Assembly: GCF_949987515.2 (NCBI RefSeq) | Contig: NC_082689.1 | Coordinates: 103,578,957-103,642,956, forward strand | From: Delphinus delphis | Taxonomy: Eukaryota > Chordata > Mammalia > Artiodactyla > Delphinidae | Length of the DNA: 64,000 bases | Direction of reading: 5' to 3' | Shown here: positions 13,300 to 24,730 of the stretch, piece after piece | Layout: every line of letters begins with the position of its first letter | How positions within the stretch are numbered: position 1 is the stretch's first letter | Notes under the pieces: generated by a model | The model's database searches: none | What the model saw: only the letters and a program-made list of their open reading frames with translations | Told to the model about the DNA's origin: nothing | Made by a program: the position numbers and the translations under genes

Positions 13300-14650
13300 G
13301 CCCAAACCAATCAGCTGCATTGAAAGTGGTCTAGCAAGCTGCGGTACATCTCTACCTTTGGGCCCTACAACCCGACAACCCCTTTGAGGTACCAGTCACT
13401 GTGGCTGATGATTTTGCGAACTGGAGCCTCTAGCAAAGGGAAGTCAGCCTCCACCCAGAGGCCCCTTTGGGTCTTGGGCTCCTCACCCCCCTGACACAGC
13501 TTGTGATTCTTCAGCCTAATATTCCCATTCGGGAGTGAGTCACCTCCAGCTCAATGACTAATAAGATGGGAAGAACCAAACAGGTTCCCTTATCAAATGG
13601 AAATGATATGTTTAACAACTTAGCAAGCTGAGCCCTATGTGCATATCAGTCTGATTTGGAAAAGTGGCAGCTTTCCCTTAGGGGAAAACTTTCTTCTTCA
13701 CTCCACCACTTGAAGCAAAGTTACTGACTCAACAGGACCCTCTGTTCACAGCAAGGTTCCCCTAAATGCCTGGGCCTAGTTCACAGATGGTTTGGCTAAG
13801 CTGAAACCCAGCAGTGTCCACTGGCCTACTGTGAACGTTCAGCCGAGCTCCAGCTGTGAAAAACCAAAACCAGACATGTTCACTCTGCTCAGTGGCAGAA
13901 CTGAAGGCTGTTCCCATAGCTCTGGCTAATATTCCCATAGGTGAATCTTAGGTTTTACTTACTCTTGAGCTGTTGCCAAAGGCCCAGCTATTTGATCTAC
14001 CTCTTAGAAAACCACAGAGTGGCAGATCAAAGACACTTCTCTAAAGGGCTGTGAATCGTGGAAACAATCCTCAGAAGAGTAGAAGAAAATTTCTTTCTTC
14101 CCAACACAGTAGACCTCCCAAACCTCCCTAACATCCACAGCTACTTGGGACTGTTAAGCACTGAAACCGCCGCCTAAGAAATCAACTAAAAAAGAATTCT
14201 CACTCTACCTCCCTCATCTCCTCCTGGAACACACCCTAGAATGGCAGTTGGTTCACTGAACACAGCTACCCCCAGAAAGGGATCATCCTCTCTCTGCTGT
14301 TTCCTGGGAAATGATCAGGACAAAGAGGAAGAGAGCGGAGGGGCAGTTATAGAGACCAGTGTGAAATCCTGGGATTCCACCCAGACCGTTCCTGTGCATA
14401 ATGCTTCTTTCTTTCCCCTTCAGGTACCCCCAGCCAGCCTGACTGGTACATCTTCCATGTGGCAAGGTGGCCAAAAGGGGGCTTAGGGGATTTGAACATA
14501 ACTCTGGTTCAGCTTCCTGGGTTCTCTTGTTGGACTAACAATGACGTAGATCACATCCGTGGAGTACGCTTCAGGCCAGAGTGGGGGACCTAATGGGTCC
14601 CCGTAAGTTTTATAAAAACTCCCTTCAGGGAATAGGAGTTGATTAGAAAA
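13300..14650 (+). pseudogene. Endogenous retrovirus-derived pol relic (RNase H region)
   Basis: Between about 13760 and 13960 the plus strand carries short matches, spread over more than one frame, to the RNase H part of a retroviral pol gene: an aspartate-bearing 'TDG' type motif near 13785 and an 'AELKAV' type motif near 13900. In-frame stops and at least one frameshift separate them, so no product is possible. The surrounding sequence is likely the same degraded element but its limits are not clear. The assignment rests on two short motifs and is moderate. Confidence 0.45.
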
Positions 14651-14998
14651 AAGGTGAAGTTATAGCTTCTGGAATGGGACACACACATTTCTGTGGAGGT
14701 GGAGGGAGGGAAGTAACCTCACCACCTGGGGAGAGAACAACTTGTGCCCCAGGAGATAGGGGTGGGAAGGATCATTCGTTAACTATCTTTTATCTTTCAG
14801 AATTGCCCCAGAGCAGTTCTCATGAAGCAGAATACCCTGACAAGGTTCCCCCAAACTGGTATAAGCACCTTAAATTTAACTGACTCCTGAATTTGCCACC
14901 CCTGACAGATGGCTCTGACCACAACGATAACCATCACCAACAAATGTATCAGAACATCTGTCCCAGCTCCTGTACCTCTCCTACAAAACACCTATCAA

Positions 14999-15185
14999 GG
15001 GCTTCCCTGGTGGCGCAGTGGTTGAGGGTCCGCCTGCCGATGCAGGGGATGCGGGTTCGTGCCCCGGTCCGGGAAGATCCCACATGCCGCGGAGCGGCTG
15101 GGCCCGTGAGCCATGACCGCTGAGCCTGCGCGTCCGGAGCCTGTGCTCCGCAACGGGAGAGGCCACAACAGTGAGAGGCCCGCGT
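14999..15185 (+). mobile_element. Short CHR-type SINE without A tail
   Basis: The copy runs from the head to 'gaggcccgcgta' and stops before the usual final bases and A tail. A 12-bp target duplication with two mismatches (aacaccYYtcaa type) lies at 14987-14998 and 15186-15197. The tail may have been lost after insertion or never made. Confidence 0.9.
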
Positions 15186-15229
15186 AACACCCCTCAATTA
15201 AAATGGCACAAGGTCAGATCCACTGAATA

Positions 15230-16290
15230 TGTCTCTGTCCTTATCTTCATATCACTTTGACGTCAGTGAAGGAAGATCACACTCAACTTCTCAGAAGCAC
15301 TCAACACGGCTGAAGAACTTGCTCATCCTTCTCTGCCTCTGTGACACCACTTTCTCCAGCTGTCTCTTACTGCACTGCTCCTTTTCTATATCTCTTCCAG
15401 GCTCCTCTCCTCTTTAAGAACCTGAAATGTTAGTGCTCCTCTGACAACTCTCTCAAACACATTTCCAGCCCTGAGGTCGAAACTGGGTTGGCTACTTAAC
15501 TTCTCTACTTAGATATCACCAGGCATTTAACATTTAACATACCCCAAGCTGAACTTGGCAGTTTAAATCTCACACCTACCCCCAACCCTGATTTCCCCAT
15601 CTCAGTCGATTATACAATCATTCACTGAGTTACTCAAGCCATCAGCAAAGGATTCCTCCTTTCCCAACTCTCTAGCTAACCCATCAGCAAACCTTCTCAG
15701 CTCTTTCCCCAAAACATACCTTGAATTTCCCCATTTCTCTCCATCTCCCTTACTGCTACACTAGTCCAAGCCTCCACTGTCTTTGTCTCTATTGGAAAAA
15801 CAGAAAAGCTTCCCAATTGGTCTTTCCACCACCAGTGTGGTCCCCTCAATCCATGTGGCATATAGCAGCAGGAGTGATCTTCTAAATATGTAAATCTGAG
15901 TATGTCTCCCCTGCTTAAAATTCTTCAAAGGCTCCCCAGAACCCCTAAAGTAAAGAAGTGAACTCATCATCATGGCCAGCAAGTCCCTGCATGATTTGGC
16001 CCCAGACCCCATCTCCCCCGGGCCACCACACAACAGTGACACTGGCCCCTCTTTCACTTCTTCCAACACATCGAGCTATTTCTGGTCTTTACACAGGTTG
16101 TTCCCTAGCTTGAAACATGCTTGCTTTACTGGATCTTCCCTGTCCTTCTGTTCTCAATGTAAATGTCACCTCATCAGAAGGACCTTTCCTGACTGACTCA
16201 ACCCCACTTAGTCCTCCTTTGCTCTCAGCTTTCCCCGCACTGTGACACAATAATGCATGAGGCAAAAAGGGCTGTGTTTTTAGTACCAAT
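15230..16290 (+). mobile_element. L2 LINE, 3' region
   Basis: Pyrimidine-rich L2-like 3' sequence. Landmarks are 'tccctgcatgatttggcccc' near 15985, 'aatgtaaatgtcacctcatc' near 16157 and 'cctttcctgactgactcaac' near 16184, in the order expected of an L2 on the plus strand. It is strongly diverged and noncoding; the left limit is approximate. Confidence 0.65.
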
Positions 16291-16317
16291 TTGCTTATTT
16301 CTGATTTTTAGATAAAT

Positions 16318-16770
16318 GCTGTTGTGGGTTGTACTGTGTCCCCCCTAAAAAAACATGTTGAAGTCCTAACTCCCACCCAGGACCTCAGAATGTGACCTTA
16401 TTTGTAAATACAGTTGTTGAAGACGTAACTCATTAAGGTGAGATCATACTGGAGTAGGCTGGGCCTCATATCCAATATGACCAGTGTCCTTATAAAAGAA
16501 GAGGGCCTTGTGAAGACAGAAATACAGGAAAACACCATGCGAAGATGGTGGACTGCAGTGATGCACCTACAAGCCAAGGAATGCCTGGGGCTACCAGAAG
16601 CTAAGAGAGAGGCATGGAACAGATTCACCCTCACAGCCCTCAGAAGGAATCAACCCTGCTCACTGATTTTGGACTTCTAGCCTCCAGAACTGTGGGACAA
16701 TAAATATCCGTTGTTTTAAGCCACCCACTTTGTGATACTTTGTTATAGCAACCCCAAGAGACTAATACAA
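16318..16770 (+). repeat. MLT1A-type LTR (ERVL-MaLR)
   Basis: Solo LTR-like repeat with 'gaagtcctaactcccaccca', 'cagaatgtgaccttatttg', 'gtgtccttataaaagaagag', 'ggacttctagcctccagaac' and the end 'gagactaatacaa'. This order is that of MLT1A LTRs, plus strand. The polyadenylation-like 'caataaat' is at about 16699. No internal retroviral genes are attached. Confidence 0.85.
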
Positions 16771-16939
16771 ATGCCAAATTGCAAAGACATATATAGAAGG
16801 GAAAGGTGTTCTTACAGAGGGAGGTGGTGGGTAAAGGGGCAAAAGTGACTGTTTTAACATTATGTTTGCTTAAACTAAAACTTTCATTTTCAAAAGTAAC
16901 CTCATTATTAAAACATGAACTAGAGTTACAGTGAAGCCT

Positions 16940-17826
16940 CACTACCACTGCATTATTGTGATTTGCAGGAAAAATATATATTTGGTCTTCATCCACAGTT
17001 CCTGGCTCACAGCTCCCAAAACTCTTGGAATTTCCTGAACGATGGGATGATATTTGGTCTCTTGTCCTCAGTTCCTGAAAACACTTCAGGGAAGGTGACT
17101 TTTGGGATCCCACCCAAAGGCAGGGGCTGGTTGTCAGGAGAATCAACTTTCGGTCCCACTCCCTGCCGGAAGTTGAGTCAATCACCACTGGCCAGTGATT
17201 TAGTCAATCATGACTACGTAACAAAGTCTCCATAAAAAACCCAAAAGGACAGCTTTTTGGACCTTTTCAGAGAGCTTCCACATTGGGAAATCAGAACACT
17301 TCCACATGCCCCCATGCTTGGCCCCATCCACCATGAGGACAGAAGCCCCTTTGTTCAGGACCTTGACCTTCGTATCTCATCTGGCTGTTGATTTATATCC
17401 TTTTATAATAAGTCAGTAATCTAGTGAGTAAACAGGTTTCCCTGAGTTCTGGGAGCCCTTCTAACAAACTAAGTGAACCCCAAGAGGGAGTCGTGGGAAC
17501 CTCTGATTTACGGCCAGTTAATCAGAAGTATAGGTTACAACCTGGACTTGCAATTGGCATCCTGAATTGGAGGAATCATCAGAACCTCCAATCTGTAGCT
17601 GGTCAAAAGCACAGGTAACAACTTGTGACTGGTCTCTGAAGTGGAGGGAGGTCTTGTGGGACTGAGCCCTTTGTCTATGGAATCCGATTCTACCTCTGGA
17701 CAGACAGTGTCAGAAATGAGTTGAACTTTTGTATACCTGCTAGCATCCAAGAACTGATTGTTGATGTGGGGAAGTCTCCACACACACACATTGGAACTGG
17801 GTCCAGGAACCCAACTCAAACAGGCC
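16940..17826 (+). repeat. LTR-like interspersed repeat
   Basis: The section from about 17060 to 17750, with 'ccataaaaaacccaaaagga' and 'gggactgagccctttgtct', has the layout of an old ERV LTR (a TATA-like box, then a downstream segment) that I recognise but cannot name. It ends near a 29-A run at 17827-17855. The family and exact ends are uncertain. Confidence 0.5.

Positions 17827-17855
<29 letters not shown>
17827..17855 (+). repeat. Poly(A) tract
   Basis: An uninterrupted run of 29 A. No SINE or L1 body precedes it directly, so its origin is not clear. Confidence 0.9.
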
Positions 17856-17857
<2 letters not shown>

Positions 17858-18045
17858 GTCTGTTATTACACCAATCCATATTAAATGGTACTGCAAACAG
17901 TTCCTGAAAAATTATAATGGAGTCAATGAAGAAAAGCCACAGACTCCTCAGTCTCAACTCTACGACCTTATAATGAGGATAGGAGCAAGTTCTTTAACCT
18001 CTAATTTTGTTATGAATTTGCTTCAAGGTTTCTGCTTTAATAAAC

Positions 18046-18290
18046 AGCATTAATGATGATAATAATAGCTACTCAGCATGTGTCAAACATTGTGTTAAAT
18101 GCTTTAGAAACATCATTAATAATCCTCAATTACCTATCAGCAAAGCAGGTCCAAGTGTCCCCATTTTACAGATGAGGAAACAAAGGATGTGTGAGTCAAG
18201 AACAATGATGCTAACTCAGTAGCAGAGCCAAGACCAGAACATAACGTCTTGTGACTTCCATCAAGAGCTACCTATTATATCACACAAATA
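18046..18290 (-). mobile_element. MIR SINE
   Basis: Minus-strand MIR: 'ccattttacagatgaggaaa' near 18161 is the reversed MIR core, preceded by 'agctactcagcatgtgtcaa' and followed by 'gcagagccaagaccagaac'. It is diverged and without target duplication, as expected for its age. Confidence 0.85.
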
Positions 18291-18299
18291 ATGTATTTG

Positions 18300-18904
18300 G
18301 CAGACTCTAATACAGAACAACCAGTTTCACTGGAGCAACGTTCCCATTACTTTCACACTTAATCAGAAAGTACTGTTAAGATAAATTCAAAACTTACTTT
18401 TTGTATCACTCATCCCAGGAAGGATGCTTTTTAAAATAAACTGTTTCTAAGGTGATATTTTAAAATGTACATTATACAAGCACTAGCTAAAGTTGAATTT
18501 GGCCTTACTGAAACTCACTTTTAATGGCAAACCAATAAGTATCTGACCAGTTGGCTTTGTTTTTTTTTTCATTTAAGTATAGTCGCTATACAATATTATA
18601 TAAGTTACCACTATACATTTTTTAAAGGTTCTACTCCATTTATAGTTATTATAAAATATTGGCTATATTCCCCTACCACTTGGCTTCTTCACAAGAAAAA
18701 TATCCTGCTATTGAATTTGGTAAGTTTCAAGCTTAACCACATGTAACAGCTTTCACATAGCCAAAACAGAACTAATGCTCTCCTGAAAAGAATGGAGAAC
18801 AATGAGTCTGTATGCACCTTTAATAGCCAGAACTTAAGTTACAAATTCAGAATCTAGTGTAATTCACAGAGAAAATAATACTAATGATTTTTAAGCGGTA
18901 CTGT
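18300..18904. other. AT-rich noncoding sequence
   Basis: No gene or repeat family was recognised. Confidence 0.4.
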
Positions 18905-19610
18905 TCTCTGCTTCTGGGAAGATGGAGTAGATGTACTTTTCCTTATGCTTCCTGCTAAAGTACAACTAAAAATCCTGGACATTATCTATAAAACAAACAT
19001 AAGAGGATCAAAAAAGTGGAGGGAGGGTGGCAGACTGGCCAGGGACCTGTAGACCTGAGGAACAACATGGTGGAGTGGTCCCTGGGTTTTCATATGTCTC
19101 AGACACAGAGCTGAAGAAGTCAGCAACCCAGAAACACGAACAGGTGCAGGGAAAAAAAAAAAAAAAAAAAGCTTGAACAAAGCCTGCTCTCTCTAGCCAA
19201 AGGACCAGGAAAGGGACAGCCTAGCCAAGACAGAAAACTTTTAGACAAATGAGCCCTCAAATCCAGCCAAAAATCACATAAAAAACTGCAGCCCCACTGC
19301 CATGAGCAAAGGCAGAGCTAGAGCCTAGACGTCTACCCTTCCCAGGCTTTAATGAGGAGCCCCAGCCCCTGCCAGGGTCACATCAGAGAAGGCTGACTGG
19401 GAGCTGGACAATAATGAGCTTGACTCCCTGCATCTCAGAGTCAGTGGAGACCACCTGCAGAGCTCAGACTTCCACCTCCACAGTAATAAAAGGCCTTCCC
19501 CTTCCACACTGGGGCGCTGTGGAGAGTTTAGCTAAGCTACTCCACAGTATTGCTACCTCGGCATCCATTTTGCTGGCTGTGTGGCCCATAGGGACCTTAA
19601 ACTGAAACTT
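18905..19610 (+). mobile_element. Possible old L1 5' part
   Basis: It begins 'cttctgggaagatggagtag', which resembles the start region of old L1 5' UTRs, and lies upstream in the same orientation as the L1 ORF2 remains from 20110. A 19-A run sits at 19152-19170. The link to the downstream L1 is inference. Confidence 0.4.
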
Positions 19611-19639
19611 GCCCCCTCATGCAAGCATGTGCCCTAGAT

Positions 19640-20050
19640 AGCAGCCCTCAGAGTCACAAGCAAATACGAGCTCCTGATATGACTTCTCCAACAGCCCCTG
19701 TGATCACCAGTTTCCCCTGCCTCCCAGGGCCTGCCCCTTACACACCCCTTAGATAAAACCCCCATGGAGCTTACTAGAACCCTGTACTTCCCATCCGAAT
19801 TGACCAATCTGGCCTTAGCCTGGGAACCCCAAAGCATTCCACCCATAGACCCTAATAAAGCCATGTGCTCCAGGCCCTGTTGCTCTCTCTCTCTCTCTGC
19901 ACCCAGTCTTGACCTCGCCATCTGGCCCCTCGAGGAGTGCCATGTACTCCCTCCAGGACCTGTGAGTCATAAACTTCTCTATTTCAATTTCTCTATGGTC
20001 CTCTGCTGGCCACAGCTCACCATCCAGCAATCTGTGCTCCACTTAACAAA
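19640..20050 (+). repeat. Candidate solo LTR of an endogenous retrovirus
   Basis: An LTR-like layout: a promoter-like first half, 'gaccctaataaagccatgtg' at about 19847 as a polyadenylation signal, a CT repeat (19882-19899), and a downstream region ending near 'ccacttaaca'. It separates two L1-like segments, which suggests insertion into an older L1. No target duplication was identified, and the ends are approximate. Confidence 0.45.
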
Positions 20051-20109
20051 TGTTAATTTAACAAAGCAGGTAGTGTCAAAGGGGGCCCTGTGGAGAGTCA
20101 GGAAGCTCT

Positions 20110-23100
20110 CACCTCAAGAACCTAGAAAAAGCAAAGCAAAACAACCCAAAGTAGGCAGAAGGAAAGAAATAATAAAGAACAGAAATCAATAAAGTTGAAA
20201 ATAGAAAAATGGTAAAGAGAAAGTCAATGAAAAAAGAGCTAGTTCTTTAGAAAGATCAAAAAAATTGACAAATCCTGTGCAAGACTGGCAAAAAAAGAGA
20301 GAAGATGTAAATGACCAATATCAGAAACAAAACAGAGAATATCATCAAAGGGTCTGCATACACCACGAGGGTAATAAGGGAATACTACGAACAAACCTAC
20401 ATATGCGCATTTCACAACTTAGATAAAATGGGTCAATTCCTTGAAAAACACAAACTACTACTGCTAATCCAATATGAAATAGATAATCTGAATGGGAACT
20501 ATTAAGGAAACTGAATTCAGAATTTTGAAACCCCCACAAGAAAAATCACCAGGCCCAGTAGGTTTCACTGGAGAATTCTACAAAACACTTAAAGAATTAA
20601 CATCAATTCTACACAATCACTTCTAGAAAACAGAAGAGGAGGGAACATTTCCTAATTCATTTTATGAAGCTAATAGTTACAGGATAACACACCAGACAAA
20701 GACATTATAAAAAAGAAAACCACAGACCAATATCCCTTATGAATACAGACATAAACATCCTTAAAATATTAGCAAATAGAATTCAACAATATACACAAAG
20801 AATTATACACCACGACCAAGTGGGGTTTCTTCCAGGGAAGCAAGTCTAGTTCAATATTCAAAAAGCAAGCAATGTAATCTACCACATTAACAAACTAAAG
20901 AAAAAAAAAATCACAAAATCATACCAATTGATGCAGAAAAAGTATCTGACAAATTTCAACATTCATTCATAATGAGAATTCTCAGAAAGAGAGGGGAACT
21001 TCCTCAACTTGATAAAGGGCACCTACAAAATAACCTACAGCTAACATTACACTTAATGGTAAAAGACTGAATGCCCTCCCCCGAAGATCAGGAACAAGGC
21101 AAGGATATCCACTCTCATCACTCATTCAACATAGGGCTGGAAGTTCTAGTCAGTGCAATAAGGCAAGAAAAGGAAATAAAAGGCACATACGTCAGAAATT
21201 AAACTGTCCCTATCTGCAAATGAATCTACATAGAAAATGCCAAGGAACAGGAATCTAACAAACACAAAAAAAAAAAAAAAAAACCACTTCTAGAATAAGT
21301 GAATTCAGCAAAGTCACAGGATACAAGATAAACAACTGTACAAATACAAAAAAAAATCATATTTCTATATACTAGTAATGAACACATGGACACAATTAAA
21401 AGTATAATACCATTTGCAATCACTCAAAAACAATTAAATGTTCAGGTATAAATCTACCAAAACATGCACAGGACTTACACTGAAAACTACAAACTGCTGA
21501 TGAAAGAAACAAAGATCAAAATAAATGGAGAAACATGCTGTGTTCATAGACATGGTAAAAATATCAATTCTCTCCAAATTGATATGCAAGTTTAACACAA
21601 TTTCTGTTCAAAATCACAGCAAGATTTTTTCTTTTGTAGACACGGACAAGATTATTCTAAAATTCATATGGATTGGGAAAATAACTAGAATAGCTAAAAC
21701 AATTTTGAAAAAGAATAAAGTAGGAAGAATTGCTTTACCCAATTTCAAGACTTATTATATAGCTACAATAATCAGAACTGTGTGGTACTGGTGGAGGAAT
21801 AGATACATAGATCAACAGAAGACAGAACCCAGAAAAGACCACATAAATATGCCCAATAGATTACTGACAGATGTGCAAAATCAGTTCAATAGAGGAAAGA
21901 TATCTTTTCAACAAATGGTGCTGCAGCAATTAGACATCCAAGGGGGCAGGGGAGGGGGGGGAGAACCTCAACCTAAATCTTACACCTTATACAAAAATTA
22001 ACTAAACCTCATTATGTTAATTTTAAAATGCAAAACTATAAAACTTTTACAAAAAATAGGAGAAAATCTTCAGGATCTAGGGCTAGGCAAAGATTTATTA
22101 GACTTGACACCAAAAGTGTAATCCACAAAAGAAAATATTGGAAGAACTGGATTTCAACTTATGCTCTGTGAAAGACTGTTAAGAGGATGAAAAAACAAAA
22201 TAAAAACTGGAAGAAAACATTTGCAAACCACATATCCAACAAAGGAATAGTATCTGGACTATATTAAGAACTCCCAAAATTCAACATTTAAAAAAATCCA
22301 ATTTAAACACGTGCAAAAGACAGAGAAATTTCACAGAAGAGATATACAGATTGCACAAATAAACACATGAAAATATGTTCAACATCGTTAGTCATTAGGG
22401 AATGCAAATCTAAACCATAATGAGATACCACTACACACCTATCAGAATGCCTAAAATAAAAAAGTGATAACACCAAATGCTGGCAAAGATATGGAGAAAC
22501 TGGATCTCTCATTCACTGCTGGTAGGAATGTATAAGGTAGGAATGTATAAGGGTGTAGCCACAACAGCGGTTTCTTACAAAACCAAACATGGAATGGCCA
22601 TATGGCCCAGATTTGCACTCCTGGGCATTTATCCCAGAAAAATGAAAACATGTTCACAGAAAACCCTGTACATGAGTACAGATTCTGTACTAGCAGCAGC
22701 TTTGTCCTTCAACAGGTGAATGGTTAAACAAACTGGTTCATCCATATGATGGAATACACTCAGCAATAAGAAAGAACTACTGGTACACACAACAATCTGG
22801 ATGAACCACCGGAGAGTTGTGCTGAGTAAAAAAGCCAATCCCAAAAGATTACAAACTACGTGATTTCACTTATAGAGCATTCTTGAAATGACAAATTATA
22901 GCAATAGAGAGAACACATTCTTGGCTGCCAGGAGCAGGGGAGGGGGAGGGGCAGGAGGGAAGCAGCTGTGGCTATCACAGGGCAACATAAGGATGATGAT
23001 GGAAATGTTCTGTATCCTCAACATATCAATGTCAATGTACTGTTTGTGGCATGTACTATAGTTGTACAAGCCATTACCACTGGGATAAATGGGTAAAGCG

Positions 23101-23290
23101 TACAAAGGATCTTTGTGTTATTTAACAATAAGAGCACATAGGGACTTCCCTGGCGGTCCAGTGCTTCCACTGAAGAGGGCACAGGTTCGATCCCTGGTCG
23201 GGGAACTAAGATCCCTCATGCTGGGGGAGCTGGGGAGCACATAAGTCTACAATTATCTCAAAATAAAAATAAGCTTTTTTTTAATGGCAT
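20110..23290 (+). mobile_element. Old L1: ORF2 and 3' UTR, degenerate
   Basis: Sense L1 ORF2 sequence of about 2.3 kb with the endonuclease-to-RT linker and RT-region wording ('tcaccaggcccagtaggttt' near 20548, 'agacataaacatccttaaaa' near 20747), then the C-terminal region (21525-22001 is the longest open piece) and the 3' UTR to about 23290. Many stops and frameshifts. The SINE at 23141-23234 interrupts the 3' UTR. Confidence 0.85.
23141..23234 (+). mobile_element. Short tRNA-derived SINE in L1 3' UTR
   Basis: Only the tRNA-like head is present, with a B-box-like 'ggttcgatccctgg' and 'ggggaactaagatccctcat'. The 9-bp repeat 'gagcacata' flanks it (23132-23140 and 23235-23243). The L1 3' UTR continues on both sides, so the SINE is the later insertion. 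Confidence 0.85.
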
Positions 23291-24279
23291 TATCTCAAAA
23301 CAAAGTTTTTTAAAATGGCATTATCTCCAAAAGAATTATCAGCCAAATCATTTGTCATCAGATTTTAATATTTCTAATTTTTTTTGTTGACAGGCAATAA
23401 AAGAGCTCACTAGAAAAATCATCTCTAACAACCTAGTTCCAAAGCATTTACCAAGTGCTTGTCATGTGAAACTAGGAGCTAGGTTAATAGGCAAAGATGA
23501 GGAAGACAATGTAGATTTAGAAGAGAGTTTATACTTCTAATGAAGCTGAACAAGAACTACAGTACTGAGCGCAAGATAACTTCATAAAACACTTCATTAT
23601 TCCTGCCCATAGTCATAAGTATTTCTAAACAGAATACTTGACCACTGCACGACCAACTTACATATAAGTAACTCTAAAGTCTTCCCTTCCTTCCTTCCTT
23701 ACTCCCGGCCAGTGTAGGACACTTTCCGCCAGGAACCCTGACCCCCATCCAAGCCCTGGTCTCCATGTCTCAACTAAGCCCAAACCAACCCCGACCCCAA
23801 GCCATGCTGGCTGGGCAAAATCAGGAGAGGGGAAAGGTGAGAACCACACACACACCCATTCTCCTCTCACCCAACTTGCTGCAACTTCTCTGAATACGAA
23901 CACCCAAAGGAAGAAAAGAATGGCAAAGGGGAAGGGCTGGTTGAGACCTCCAGCTGCCAGGCCTCCCCTCACCAGTTACATCATCAGAAAAGGAAAAGAC
24001 ACATAAGAGGAGAAAAGGAATAAAAAAAAAGAAGAAGAAGAAAGAAAGGAAAGAAAAGCTATGGTACGTTTTTACGCCATCCCCTCAGCTGTCACCTCCC
24101 CACCCTTCACAAAACAAAGGTGCCCAACTCTGCCCAGCTCTCTCCACTCCTGTCCCAGAAGCATTTCGCAAGTGCCTCTGAACCCAAGTCCCCCTAAAAC
24201 CGAGTTCCCTTACCAAGTTTATGATTAATATCTTTACCCAAAATTTTATTCCCTTTCTTGTCCCCTCAGACCCCAAACC
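23291..24279. other. Noncoding sequence with simple repeats
   Basis: No gene was recognised. It holds a (CTTC)n run at about 23682-23701 and a purine-rich strand-biased patch of A and AAG runs at about 23987-24060. Confidence 0.5.
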
Positions 24280-24730
24280 TGTGCTAACTGAGCACTAATC
24301 AACCAGAGTCAGATGACTACAATTGCTGTTGTCGATAACATCTTTAGCGTACTAAAATTGCTATTACAGACATCATCATTAACGTACAAACTCAGGTTGG
24401 TTCTCCAGGGCAAGATGAGCTAACAGATCCCCAAGCCATGGACCACCTGGCCAGAGAATGGTAAACCAGAGACATCTTGACTCCCAAAACTAGAAACTAC
24501 AATTAAGAAATGTCACAAAACAATGATTAATCCCAGCCTCTTTGTTCTTCCCCTTTTAAAACCCCCCCTAACTCAAAGATCAAGTTGGAGTGGCTAGGAG
24601 GCTTCTCCCACTCCCTTGCTTGGTGCCCTGCTGTACCGTAAACGCTGTGCATTCCTTCACCACAAGCCCATGTTAGTAGACTGGCTTTGCCGCCCATCGG
24701 GCGAGCAGACCCCAGTTGGGTTCAATAACA
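24280..24730 (+). repeat. Candidate solo LTR (ERV1-like)
   Basis: The segment starts TG (24280) and ends CA (24730), as LTRs do. It has a TTTAAAA-type box near 24556, a pyrimidine-rich downstream region ('cttgcttggtgccctgctgt') and the end 'agttgggttcaataaca', a common ERV1 LTR ending. No flanking duplication was found and no internal genes remain, so this is a moderate call. Confidence 0.5.

Noticed and set aside
16640..17188. A 182-codon minus-strand frame
   Set aside because: It crosses the MLT1 LTR and a second LTR-like repeat, so it is chance open sequence in repeats.
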